A DNA stretch of 8,157 nt from Rhodobacteraceae bacterium UBA1957 (GCA_002336405.1 DDEJ01000104.1:8858-17014), one strand, 5' to 3'; positions 1 through 6,890 are shown, counted from the stretch's first letter. Notes: a model not told the origin generated them from the sequence alone. A program made the numbers and translations.

Positions 1-1563
1 CTCACTGTGCACAGAATCTCTCTCAGCGGGATCTCTATGGGGGCCAGCGGCGATGCGGCCCGCCAGATCTATATGGGTTGTCACCCAAAGGCTCAGCGCA
101 ATTTCCTCCGTCCGCCTTTGCCCCAACAGAGTGCTGTCAATCCAGCCTACCCAGCCGTTGGCAGACGGATCACTGTGTTTGTCCGCCCAGCGCTGCAAAT
201 CATGCATCCCGGGAAACGCCGGCCCGTGACGGCGCAGATGCAATTCAAGATCACGGGTCAGCAGCAAATGTGTGTTGCGACCATGCGCCGAATGACAAAG
301 CGGGTGTTTCAGCAATTCCAAAAGGGTGGCAGCGCTGGTCTCGCCCTGAAACAGCGCCGCAACATGGCGCAGAAACCGCCCCGGAGGCGTCAGATGCAAT
401 GGCGTTCCGGCGCTGTCATCCGGCAAAATAGACCAGCGATCCAAAGCCGCGGTCACCTGCCGGCTTAGCACCCGATCAGAGGTGACCAGCGCTGCGGTTT
501 GACCAGTTTCAGCAGCCTGCCGCAAACGCAGCGCAATGGCCACAGCCTCATCGCGCCGCGACGTCGCCTCGACCAAAGTGACGGCATCAAATGCTTGCAT
601 TATACTGCGCAATTCCGGCCCTTCAGACAGCCAGCAATCGGTCACCGGTGCCGGCCGCAGCGCCAGAGACACAATCTTGTTGCGCGCCAGAGAATTGGAC
701 AACAACTCCGACTGGGACGAGGGCGGAAACTTGTGCCACTGGCCAATATCGCCACGCTCAAGCCCCAGCCTGTCCATCAGCCGGCGAAACCGGAACTGCG
801 GATGATCCTCGGCGGTCATCGCATTTGACAAATCATGCCAACCCGACGCGGGCATATCAAAATCAAACCCCGGCAGGACCAACGCGCCCTGTGGCAGCTG
901 TGCCACCGCCTGCATCAGGGCCAGTGTCGTGCCGCGCGATCCCGTAGATCCCGCCAAAATTATCGGGGCTGCTGGTGGCGTTACAGCCCATACTGCCGCC
1001 AACCGTTCGACCACACGCCGTTGTCGGGCCTCGGCGTCAAGCGTTTGATCAGACGGTCCAAAAAACGTCTGGACGATCTGCAAAAACTGCAAAGACCGGC
1101 CCCAATGGCCCGATTGATCGCCAACGTCCAGTTTGGCAATCACGTCAGGAGGCACGCCTTCGCCCTGCATTTCATCCATCAAACCTGCTAGACTGTCGGC
1201 CAGATCGTACAGCGCCGCGCGCGGCGCAAGATCGGGTTCGCGGTCGAGCAGGCCAGCCACAAGCTGCGTTAATTCCAACCGGCGCTGCAAAGGCGAAACC
1301 GCTTTGGGAATATCTGCGGTATCAGGGCCTTTGCCCAGATCGGTAAGAAGTTGAATTTTTGGCAACAAACGCGCAGGTCCTGCGTCAAACAACGCGCGGA
1401 TGCGCCGCGCCATCCGGCGAGTATTGACCACCAATGTGACCCGCGCCAGTGCTTCAGGGGGCAGGGTTTTGTGCCGTTCAACCAGGCCTGCAACCAATGC
1501 TTTGGGGAAATCTGCGCCGGGGGGCAGGCCAAAAACACGCGGTGTTGCACTGGACTCAAACAT
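1..1563 (-). CDS. addB: AddB, double-strand break repair helicase-nuclease subunit (partial, N-terminal 521 residues)
   Basis: AddB partners AddA in the helicase-nuclease that resects DNA double-strand ends for RecA-mediated recombination. The frame is open from ATG at 1563 to the left edge, so the C-terminal part, which in the family carries the PD-(D/E)XK nuclease, lies outside the window. Visible family features of the alphaproteobacterial AddB type are the start MFESSATPRVFGLPPGADFP, a central LAGSTGSRGTT segment at about residues 203-213, and the helicase-like stretch DEAVAIALRLRQ...AALVTSDRVLSRQV (about 338-370), followed by PLHLTPPGRFLRHVAAL (388-404). No intact Walker A is seen in this half, as expected for AddB. 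The ATG lies inside the 3' end of the upstream murU-like gene (8-base overlap, ATGTTTGA), which suggests translational coupling. addA would be expected further left. Identity is assigned from remembered family motifs, with high confidence. Confidence 0.93.
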   Translation of the reverse strand, partial: MFESSATPRVFGLPPGADFPKALVAGLVERHKTLPPEALARVTLVVNTRRMARRIRALFDAGPARLLPKIQLLTDLGKGPDTADIPKAVSPLQRRLELTQLVAGLLDREPDLAPRAALYDLADSLAGLMDEMQGEGVPPDVIAKLDVGDQSGHWGRSLQFLQIVQTFFGPSDQTLDAEARQRRVVERLAAVWAVTPPAAPIILAGSTGSRGTTLALMQAVAQLPQGALVLPGFDFDMPASGWHDLSNAMTAEDHPQFRFRRLMDRLGLERGDIGQWHKFPPSSQSELLSNSLARNKIVSLALRPAPVTDCWLSEGPELRSIMQAFDAVTLVEATSRRDEAVAIALRLRQAAETGQTAALVTSDRVLSRQVTAALDRWSILPDDSAGTPLHLTPPGRFLRHVAALFQGETSAATLLELLKHPLCHSAHGRNTHLLLTRDLELHLRRHGPAFPGMHDLQRWADKHSDPSANGWVGWIDSTLLGQRRTEEIALSLWVTTHIDLAGRIAAGPHRDPAERDSVHSE

Positions 1564-2248
1564 CAGGCAAGCCTAACATATCTTGCGCCAAGGCGATACT
1601 CTTGGGGCGCCCCACATCGCACCAATATCCCGGATACGAAACCCCATACAAACGGCCTTTTGCCGCCATCTGATCCCACAGCAGATTGAGCGAAAAAGCC
1701 GTCTGCGATATGGCGTGCAAACCATCGGTTTTCAACAGCTGCGCCCCACCATAAATCAGCCCACAACCGCGGGTCAAACGCCCGTCAGGCGCGAGCATAA
1801 AATCACCAGTGCCGTCGTGCCCCCTTGCCTGTTTGAAGGGGATACACACCAAAAGCGCATCCATTTTAGTCGGGTTCCACAGTGACTGTAAGAGCCGCAA
1901 AGGATTTGCACCGCGCCACACCGCATCTGGATTGAGCGCCAAGACCGGATCTGGACCCAAAAGTGGCAAAGCAGCGCGCAGACCGCCACCCGTCTCTAGT
2001 ATGGCAGGGCTCTCATGCGATAGAGACACGGGCTTGGTCGCCAGATGATCGGCAATCATCTCAGATTTATAGTGGGTGTTGGCCACAATCCGGCCGATAT
2101 CGGCCCCCGGCACCAGATCCAACGCGTGGTCGATCAAAGCCTTGCCAGAAACCTCAATCAACGGTTTGGGTCGATCTTGGGTTAAGGGCTGCATGCGCTG
2201 GCCAAAACCAGCCGCAAACAGCATCAAGGCGTGGGTGTCTGTGGGCAT
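1556..2248 (-). CDS. murU: MurU-type nucleotidyltransferase (probable N-acetylmuramate-1-phosphate uridylyltransferase)
   Basis: This 230-residue protein belongs to the sugar-phosphate nucleotidyltransferases. In the MurU branch it makes UDP-MurNAc from MurNAc-1-phosphate, letting recycled cell-wall sugar bypass the MurA/MurB steps. The signature loop AAGFGQRMQPLTQDRPKPL lies at residues 12-30 with the catalytic-type lysine K28. Further motifs are ETGGG (85-89), NPD (106-108, metal-binding aspartate D108) and YWCDVGRP (208-215), all in MurU-like order and spacing. The length matches MurU. ATG 2248 is preferred because a weak purine-rich GAAAG precedes it. A second in-frame ATG at 2224 overlaps the upstream stop as TGATG and would remove eight residues while keeping the active site. 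The gene overlaps the kinase upstream by 25 bases and addB downstream by 8. The NPD triplet has proline where MurU usually has a small residue. Exact substrate is inferred from the AmgK-like neighbour. Confidence 0.83.
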   Translation of the reverse strand: MPTDTHALMLFAAGFGQRMQPLTQDRPKPLIEVSGKALIDHALDLVPGADIGRIVANTHYKSEMIADHLATKPVSLSHESPAILETGGGLRAALPLLGPDPVLALNPDAVWRGANPLRLLQSLWNPTKMDALLVCIPFKQARGHDGTGDFMLAPDGRLTRGCGLIYGGAQLLKTDGLHAISQTAFSLNLLWDQMAAKGRLYGVSYPGYWCDVGRPKSIALAQDMLGLPDV

Positions 2249-3252
2249 GCGGCTTTCAATTTTGTTACTAATTTTGAATCAGGAGCAGGCAGATTATCGG
2301 TGATCACCCGCGCGATATCACTCAGGTCGGGATGGGCAAGGTCATACAGCATATGATCCCAAACCCGTGGCAAAAGATCAAGATACCGAGTTTTGCCAGC
2401 CTCAAATGCCAGCCGGACAAAAATACCTAGAATGCGTAGATTGCGTTGCACCGAGAGCACAGCTGCTGCGTCTAAGAATGGCGCCGGTTCGACAGGGGAC
2501 TGGGACAGATAATGCTGAGTTGTCAACGCAGCCACACCCGGGCCCAGATCGCGACGGGCATCACGGGTCAAAGACACCAGATCGTAAGCGGGGTGACCAA
2601 CCACCGCATCTTGAAAATCCAGCAATCCAACGCGGCAGATTCCTGTGCGCTCTGGCAGCCAGATAAGGTTTTCAGCATGAAAGTCACGCAATACTGTCAC
2701 CGAACACTGCGAGGCATGGCGGCGCAAACTGGCACCCAACAGCGCAACGGTGGCGATTTTAGCTTTCGCCATGTTCTCCGAGGTTGCCTTGGCCGCATAC
2801 CATTCAAATGCCGGGTCGATCAGTTTGGCCATGACGTCAGCAGAGGCCGGCAACAGACCTGGCGCAGCCGGCTGTCGGTGCAGGGCGGCCAAGCAATCAG
2901 CCGCAGCACGGTACAGCACTGCCTCTTGTGCGGGAACATATGCCAGAATTTTGGCAAACAAGCCATCACCATAGTCCTCTAGCAGGACAAAGCCCTGCGC
3001 GATATCTGCCGCAAAAATACGCGGCGCACTAAAACCCGCAGCGGTAAGATAGCCAGCAATCTGGACAAAGGCGTGCTGCGTATCGCCTGTCTGCGGGTCG
3101 GCATCCATCAGAATTGCACGCTGATGATCCGGACCGCCAGTCAGACGCAGATAACACCGGGTTGAGGCATCCCCCGCAAGCGGCGTCATCTGTGCTTGTT
3201 CCCAACCGCTTAAGCGCAAAAACGCCAAGCGACGCTGCTCACGCGGGGTCAT
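2224..3252 (-). CDS. amgK: AmgK-like sugar kinase of the aminoglycoside phosphotransferase fold
   Basis: This 342-residue protein has the choline kinase/aminoglycoside phosphotransferase fold and the length of AmgK, the anomeric kinase that makes MurNAc-1-phosphate (and GlcNAc-1-phosphate) from free amino sugars in cell-wall recycling. Visible motifs are the nucleotide loop GDASTRCYLRL at 27-37, LLEDYGDGLF at 90-99, the catalytic loop VLRDFHAENLIWL at 187-199 (D190 catalytic type, N195 metal ligand type) and LLDFQDAVVGHPAYDL at 210-225 with the magnesium-binding D212. The gene starts inside the end of tsaE (14-base overlap) and its end overlaps the murU-like gene, so kinase and uridylyltransferase are probably made together and act in sequence. 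Family assignment is firm. The MurNAc/GlcNAc substrate is inferred from the motifs and from the adjacent MurU-like gene. Annotations often say only aminoglycoside phosphotransferase, but antibiotic resistance is unlikely in this context. Confidence 0.82.
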   Translation of the reverse strand: MTPREQRRLAFLRLSGWEQAQMTPLAGDASTRCYLRLTGGPDHQRAILMDADPQTGDTQHAFVQIAGYLTAAGFSAPRIFAADIAQGFVLLEDYGDGLFAKILAYVPAQEAVLYRAAADCLAALHRQPAAPGLLPASADVMAKLIDPAFEWYAAKATSENMAKAKIATVALLGASLRRHASQCSVTVLRDFHAENLIWLPERTGICRVGLLDFQDAVVGHPAYDLVSLTRDARRDLGPGVAALTTQHYLSQSPVEPAPFLDAAAVLSVQRNLRILGIFVRLAFEAGKTRYLDLLPRVWDHMLYDLAHPDLSDIARVITDNLPAPDSKLVTKLKAACPQTPTP

Positions 3253-3721
3253 TGGCCAACTCTTTTATGCGAGCATCCCATTTGTCATCTTGCCAGCTGA
3301 GATCTGCGAGACGGCTCTGATCCTCATCACCCTGACAAAGCGTGATGCTCAAGGCAGATACGGGCTGTAAACTGCCCAGCCGATCAGGCCATTCAATCAA
3401 GGTTACCGCCTGATCAAATGCATCAAGAAGCCCCAGCTCGATCACCTCGTCAGGCACAGACAAACGATATAAGTCGGCATGCCAGAGATCAAAGTTCTTG
3501 CCTTGATAGGTTTGAACCAGGGTAAAACTGGGTGACGGCACATCCTCAAATACCCGCAGCAAAGTTTGGATCAAAGCACGGGCAAAATGGGTTTTTCCAG
3601 ATCCAATCGGACCGCTTAGCAAAACAATATCGCCCAGTCTCAGCTGTGGCGCCAAAGCGGTTGCCAAGCGGTTTGTAGCCTCCACAGAGGCAAGGGGTAT
3701 GGTGATATTTTTTGCCAACAT
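3239..3721 (-). CDS. tsaE: TsaE, tRNA threonylcarbamoyladenosine biosynthesis ATPase
   Basis: TsaE is the cytoplasmic P-loop ATPase that works with TsaB and TsaD to place the t6A modification on A37 of tRNAs reading ANN codons. The 160-residue product carries Walker A GPIGSGKT at 37-44, the family segment VPSPSFTLVQTY at 61-72, HADLYRL at 81-87 and LIEWPDRLG at 108-116, in the usual order and at the usual total length. No good alternative start is seen in frame upstream. The ATG at 3721 has only a distant AGGG (about 11 bases upstream) as ribosome-binding sequence. It is separated from the PAS gene by 85 bases and is probably the first gene of the overlapping tsaE-amgK-murU-addB cluster, since every downstream junction overlaps. 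In alphaproteobacteria tsaE commonly sits next to these phosphotransferase and nucleotidyltransferase genes. Confidence 0.95.
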   Translation of the reverse strand: MLAKNITIPLASVEATNRLATALAPQLRLGDIVLLSGPIGSGKTHFARALIQTLLRVFEDVPSPSFTLVQTYQGKNFDLWHADLYRLSVPDEVIELGLLDAFDQAVTLIEWPDRLGSLQPVSALSITLCQGDEDQSRLADLSWQDDKWDARIKELANDPA

Positions 3722-3764
3722 AGACTGTAAATACCCTATGTCACCTCAAGCGCAAGAGGCGCAG

Positions 3765-3770
3765 ATTATA
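3765..3770 (-). promoter_or_regulatory. Possible -10 box for the tsaE cluster
   Basis: The minus strand reads TATAAT here, an exact match to the sigma-70 type -10 hexamer, 43 bases before the tsaE ATG. No convincing -35 hexamer is found 16-18 bases upstream (the region reads CGGTCT), so the call is weak. Just downstream an imperfect dyad has arms CCTC (3744-3747) and GAGG (3756-3759) around a GCGC centre. Confidence 0.3.
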
Positions 3771-3806
3771 CTTTTGTGCAAGGGCAAAGACCGGCTCTAG
3801 GCTGTT

Positions 3807-5297
3807 TCACATCTGGCTTGTTCCACTCACCTGAAAACAAACCATCGTACCGTTGTCCGGCAGGGGGCTGATGGCGCAATGAAGCGTATCACCGCTCTCT
3901 CGCGTGACCAAAGCCGTCCAGCGGTCGCGCCCTTCCAGCGTTATGGCATAGTCCCGGAGATCCCCCCAGACAGGGGTTGGCTGGCATGTGGCTTGCCAAG
4001 ATCGAGACACCTCGATGATCGAGCGACCTTGAACGTTTGTCGCCGCTGCCTCGGTGTCCGCCCAAAGCGCCGCATAGGCTTGATTGGACAGTCTTATCTG
4101 ACCCAAAGAATCAAATACAATAAGGGCTGGTTCAAGGTTTTGGATGATCGTGCCCAACCCGTCTAATTTGGTCCGGAATTTACGGGTCAGGGATATTTCA
4201 GCACTGATGTTTTCAAATAAAAAAGCCAATGCGCCGTTTGGATGTGGACGTCCACGAACCCGATAGGTTAACCCGTTTGGCAGCATCCAAGTTGCACAAT
4301 ACGCACCCTCATTTGACCGCGAGACCAGCTCTTTGAGCTGTTGGCACCAAGCCGTACTGTTGCGAGGTTCTGGAATGATTCGGTTTTCGCGCAATTGGTT
4401 AAAAAAATGTGTTAAAATTGGTCGCTCTGATAAAAAACCTGCCCCGAGCGACGTCAGATCAATCAAGGCTGGGTTGAACAGAACCAAGCGGTGGTTTTGA
4501 TCGAAGACAGCCAACCCTATAGACATTTCAGCGAATGTTTTTCCGAGAGTTTGAACGAAATTCCGCTGTGCCGTTTCGGCTTTGATGATTTCATTTATAT
4601 TTACCGCAGAATGGGTCCAGACGTTTTGGGACCAAATCGAGATAATATCATACCAATTTGTCTTTTTTTGAAAACTCAAATGCAAACTCTGCCGATTTTT
4701 AACTGTCGTTTGATCTTTAGATAAGATCAAATCAAACAGGCTGTGAGCTGTGTGGCCGCCGACATCGTCGCGCAGGGACAAATAGGCTTGGTTTTGCCAG
4801 ATTAAGCCACCTTCCGCAGTAGTCTGCCATATGACATAGGGCAAATTGTGACACATATTATGTAGCTGGCTCATCTGTTTGGTTATTAAAAACAGCCGAT
4901 GCGCCGCAAAACAATTTGCGTCGTCGTCAGCCTCAACCAACGTCATACGCAGGTAGCGTCCAACTGCTTGCAAGCGCAGAATTGCGCCATCAGCAGATTT
5001 TAAGACTGCGTCTTTATGCGTGGCAATATCGGGAGAAATCTGTGGTAGCTTGCCGAACCGAGATCCAAAACATGCGTGGAAACCAGCCCAGTCTTTGACC
5101 CCATTTTCGGTTGCTGTCAAAAGTTGGCGCCCTGTACGAGAGGCCTTTACCAGACGGGACCCATCAAACAAAAAATAGGCATCACTTGCAAGGGCACCCC
5201 TGAGTACCAGCCTGACGGGTACAACGTGTTTCAGCGTCCAATATAATATCCAGACCGTACATATAAAACCCACAGCCCATGCGTATATCGCCAGCAT
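3807..5297 (-). CDS. Membrane-anchored multi-PAS sensor-like protein lacking a kinase domain
   Basis: The 496-residue product has one N-terminal membrane helix (about residues 3-22, followed by basic residues) and then a cytoplasmic region built from PAS-like modules. One lies at about 150-240 (LPYVIWQTTAEGGLIWQNQAYLSL) and one at about 255-370 (IGLAVFDQNHRLVLFNPALIDL), of the PAS_7 style common in alphaproteobacterial hybrid kinases. The last, about 380-495, begins EPALIVFDSLGQIRLSNQAYAALW. A less certain fold covers 35-125. In DivL/CckA-like kinases such modules lead into a histidine kinase core, but here the protein stops with no H-box, N-box or ATP lid. The start is ATG 5297, preceded by a strong GAGGTGA site. 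An earlier in-frame ATG at 5369 has no ribosome site and would put polar residues before the membrane helix. It follows regB on the same strand after 104 bases, so a link with redox signalling is plausible but inferred. The section at about 190-310 is unusually AT-rich. Confidence 0.85.
   Translation of the reverse strand: MLAIYAWAVGFICTVWILYWTLKHVVPVRLVLRGALASDAYFLFDGSRLVKASRTGRQLLTATENGVKDWAGFHACFGSRFGKLPQISPDIATHKDAVLKSADGAILRLQAVGRYLRMTLVEADDDANCFAAHRLFLITKQMSQLHNMCHNLPYVIWQTTAEGGLIWQNQAYLSLRDDVGGHTAHSLFDLILSKDQTTVKNRQSLHLSFQKKTNWYDIISIWSQNVWTHSAVNINEIIKAETAQRNFVQTLGKTFAEMSIGLAVFDQNHRLVLFNPALIDLTSLGAGFLSERPILTHFFNQLRENRIIPEPRNSTAWCQQLKELVSRSNEGAYCATWMLPNGLTYRVRGRPHPNGALAFLFENISAEISLTRKFRTKLDGLGTIIQNLEPALIVFDSLGQIRLSNQAYAALWADTEAAATNVQGRSIIEVSRSWQATCQPTPVWGDLRDYAITLEGRDRWTALVTRESGDTLHCAISPLPDNGTMVCFQVSGTSQM
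4709..4731. repeat. Perfect 9-bp inverted repeat inside the PAS gene
   Basis: Arms TTTGATCTT (4709-4717) and AAGATCAAA (4723-4731) are exact reverse complements around a five-base centre TAGAT. The element is inside the coding sequence, where the minus strand encodes FDLILSKDQ (residues 188-196), and could form an AT-rich stem in the mRNA. It sits at the border of the AT-rich stretch of the gene. Whether it is functional is unknown. Confidence 0.5.
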
Positions 5298-5401
5298 GTT
5301 CACCTCATATTCACTATCCGACCTGTCAGGTTCCAAGGCAGAATGCCAGTGCCTAAGGCTGTGCCACATTGGTTAATAAAAGATTAATAGAACACGTGAA
5401 T
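5298..5401 (-). promoter_or_regulatory. Gap between regB and the PAS gene with possible promoter and dyads
   Basis: This 104-base gap holds several short symmetric elements: TTAAT (5373-5377)/ATTAA (5383-5387) around AAAAG, the 9-base palindrome GCCTAAGGC (5351-5359), and ACCTG/CAGGT around one base (5321-5331). On the minus strand TTCACG (5395-5400) and TATTAA (5373-5378), 16 bases apart, form a weak -35/-10 pair that overlaps the TTAAT dyad. A strong GAGGTGA ribosome-binding site lies just before the PAS start. No GC-rich hairpin followed by a T run is seen after the regB stop, so regB-PAS read-through is possible. The gap length suggests the PAS gene may also have its own promoter. Confidence 0.3.
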
Positions 5402-6799
5402 TTAAACCTCAATCGGCATATTCTGGCCCTGTGGGATGCGATTGCCACTGACCGTGGCATCAAGCTTACTGCGTGGCCAAGTCACCTCAACAATTGCACC
5501 ATGCCCATGATTGGCATCGGCCACAGACAAAAAAGGGTTAGAGCCATTTGCAAAATTCAACTCGGCACCGGTGCGTTCAAGTAGTGTTTTTGCAATAAAC
5601 AAACCAAGCCCCATGCCTTCGTATGCCGGGCGTTTATCAAGAGGTTTGTCAGACCGGCGCCGGGGCATAAAAGGATCGCCAATGCGGCCAATAAGTTGGG
5701 GTGGAAAACCCTCTCCGTCATCAACAATCAAAACAGTAATCTGCTGTTCCGTCCAACTGACTTCTATCCAGACCGTGGTTTCGGCAAAATCAACCGCATT
5801 CTGGATAAGGTTGCGCATGCCGTGAATAAACTCCGGCAGCCGCAGGATCGAAGGCGGATGAGATTGCTCTTCGAACTGCGGATGTTCTTCAATATATATT
5901 TGTTTCCCGCGGCCACGATGCGGGTCGGCGGCGTCACTGATCATCGTGGTCAAGGGGGCCTGACGCATGTGCAAGTCATCCTTGCCGGCGCGCCCCATGG
6001 AACGGAGGATATCCCGGCACCGGTCGGCCTGTTGGTGGATCAATTGAGCGTCCTCCAAAAGATCTTGCCGGTCTTCCAACTCGTCCATAAGTTCTGCACT
6101 GGTAAGTTTGATCGTGGCAAGTGGCGTGCCCAATTCATGGGCAGCAGCCGCCACCACCCCACCAAGGTCGGTCAATTTTTGTTCACGTGACAGGGCCATC
6201 TGGGTGGCAGCCAAAGCGTCTGACATGGCATGAATCTCATCCGTAATGCGCCTTGAATACACCGACACAAATACCAACGCGATGATCAAAGCCACCCAGT
6301 TTCCAAACACAAATACGTCAGGCAACCGCAAAATTGTGCCGTTATTAGTCTGCAAAACCAAATGATACTTTGCCAGTGCAGATATAATCACCACCGCCAG
6401 CGCCCCCAGTAATACCGTAGATCGCAGGCTCATCGATGTCGCCGAAACGATCACCGGCGCAATCACCAAAATAGCAAAAGGGTTGTGCAAACCACCGGTC
6501 AAATAAAGCAAAACACTCAGCTGCAAAAGATCGAACAATACCGTCATTCGATTCTCTGTCTCAGATAATCGCTTGTTTTCCGGAAAAATAAAGATTGCAA
6601 TCAGGTTCGCAATCACCGAGATGCCGACCGTCAAAAGGCAAAAGCCAAGTTCTAGCTTGAGGTCATAGAACCGAAGCGACACCAAAATTGCCGTGAGCTG
6701 ACCAACCACGGCCACCCAGCGCAACAGGATTAAAGTTCTTAATTTTATCCTGTTGCTGCGGTTTCGATCAGATAAAAGACTGGGTATCTGTTCACTCAT
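5402..6799 (-). CDS. regB: RegB/PrrB redox-sensing membrane histidine kinase
   Basis: RegB is the sensor kinase of the RegB/RegA (PrrB/PrrA) system that switches genes for respiration, photosynthesis, carbon and nitrogen fixation according to redox state. The 465-residue length is that of the family. About six hydrophobic helices fill residues 20-182. The quinone-associated heptapeptide GGLHNPF is at 102-108. The phosphorylated histidine lies in the RegB-specific AAAHELGTPLATI (H221), and the redox-active cysteine is C261 in QQADRCRDILRSMGR. The ATPase core shows an N-box (HGMRNLIQNAVDFA, N330/N334), a G1 box DDGEGF (360-365) and a G2 box GMGLGL (395-400). All key residues are present, so it should be active. 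The ATG at 6799 has a weak GGA upstream. It is divergent from senC-regA across a 91-base gap, the arrangement known from Rhodobacter. Identification is very secure. Which electron-carrier signal dominates in this organism cannot be seen. Confidence 0.97.
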   Translation of the reverse strand: MSEQIPSLLSDRNRSNRIKLRTLILLRWVAVVGQLTAILVSLRFYDLKLELGFCLLTVGISVIANLIAIFIFPENKRLSETENRMTVLFDLLQLSVLLYLTGGLHNPFAILVIAPVIVSATSMSLRSTVLLGALAVVIISALAKYHLVLQTNNGTILRLPDVFVFGNWVALIIALVFVSVYSRRITDEIHAMSDALAATQMALSREQKLTDLGGVVAAAAHELGTPLATIKLTSAELMDELEDRQDLLEDAQLIHQQADRCRDILRSMGRAGKDDLHMRQAPLTTMISDAADPHRGRGKQIYIEEHPQFEEQSHPPSILRLPEFIHGMRNLIQNAVDFAETTVWIEVSWTEQQITVLIVDDGEGFPPQLIGRIGDPFMPRRRSDKPLDKRPAYEGMGLGLFIAKTLLERTGAELNFANGSNPFLSVADANHGHGAIVEVTWPRSKLDATVSGNRIPQGQNMPIEV

Positions 6800-6816
6800 A
6801 TTTGATCCAGTGCAGC

Positions 6817-6844
6817 TTGTATCTTGCAGCGCAATTGCTATGTC
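6817..6844 (+). promoter_or_regulatory. Weak candidate senC-regA promoter
   Basis: On the plus strand TTGTAT (6817-6822) and TATGTC (6839-6844) are 16 bases apart, and TGC directly before the second element gives an extended -10 (TGn) appearance. It would overlap the -10 region of the leftward regB promoter. The hexamers are poor, so activation or a different promoter is equally possible. The near-direct repeat TGCAGC at 6811-6816 and 6825-6830 lies alongside. Confidence 0.25.
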
Positions 6845-6863
6845 TCACCTATTGGTCTGTCAA
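6835..6863 (-). promoter_or_regulatory. Candidate regB promoter
   Basis: The minus strand carries a perfect TTGACA at 6858-6863 and, after exactly 17 bases, TAGCAA at 6835-6840 (3 of 6 matches to TATAAT). Transcription would start near 6828, leaving about 28 untranslated bases before the regB ATG. The -35 box overlaps the 15-base dyad at 6860-6874, a geometry suited to repression. The weak -10 box fits a promoter that needs an activator. This is inference from sequence alone. Confidence 0.45.
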
Positions 6864-6874
6864 TGTTCCATTGA
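6860..6874. promoter_or_regulatory. 15-bp dyad, possible operator between regB and senC
   Basis: TCAATG (6860-6865) and CATTGA (6869-6874) are perfect inverted arms around TTC. The dyad overlaps the candidate regB -35 box and ends 16 bases before the senC ATG, so a bound protein could affect regB transcription and senC expression together. A partial overlapping dyad ATTG (6851-6854)/CAAT (6861-6864) and the palindrome GCAATTGC (6831-6838) are close by. The binding protein, if any, is unknown. Confidence 0.4.
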
Positions 6875-6890
6875 AAAAGAAAGACACGTT

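Noticed and set aside
7..1191. Several plus-strand open frames in the addB region
   Set aside because: The minus strand is one uninterrupted 521-codon AddB frame with family motifs; these are opposite-strand shadows in GC-rich DNA.
1269..1559. 96-codon minus-strand open frame near the addB start
   Set aside because: It is out of frame with the AddB reading frame, which covers the same bases and carries the recognisable family sequence.
4710..4730. FNR/FnrL-type site (TTGAT...ATCAA)
   Set aside because: The half sites are 11 bases apart instead of four, and the element is inside coding sequence.
5298..5369. Longer PAS-protein start at ATG 5369
   Set aside because: No ribosome-binding site precedes it, and it adds a polar 24-residue segment before the membrane helix, while ATG 5297 has a strong GAGGTGA upstream.
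5340..5370. Sigma-54 type promoter (TGGCAC on the minus strand) before the PAS gene
   Set aside because: The second conserved GC element is not at the required ten-base spacing from the GG.
5696..6190. 164-codon plus-strand open frame inside regB
   Set aside because: It is antisense to the kinase core of regB, has no recognisable domain, and regB is clearly the real gene.
6753..6890. Longer senC start at ATG 6753
   Set aside because: It would run antisense through the regB start and place 46 residues ahead of the signal-anchor helix; ATG 6891 gives the normal family length.
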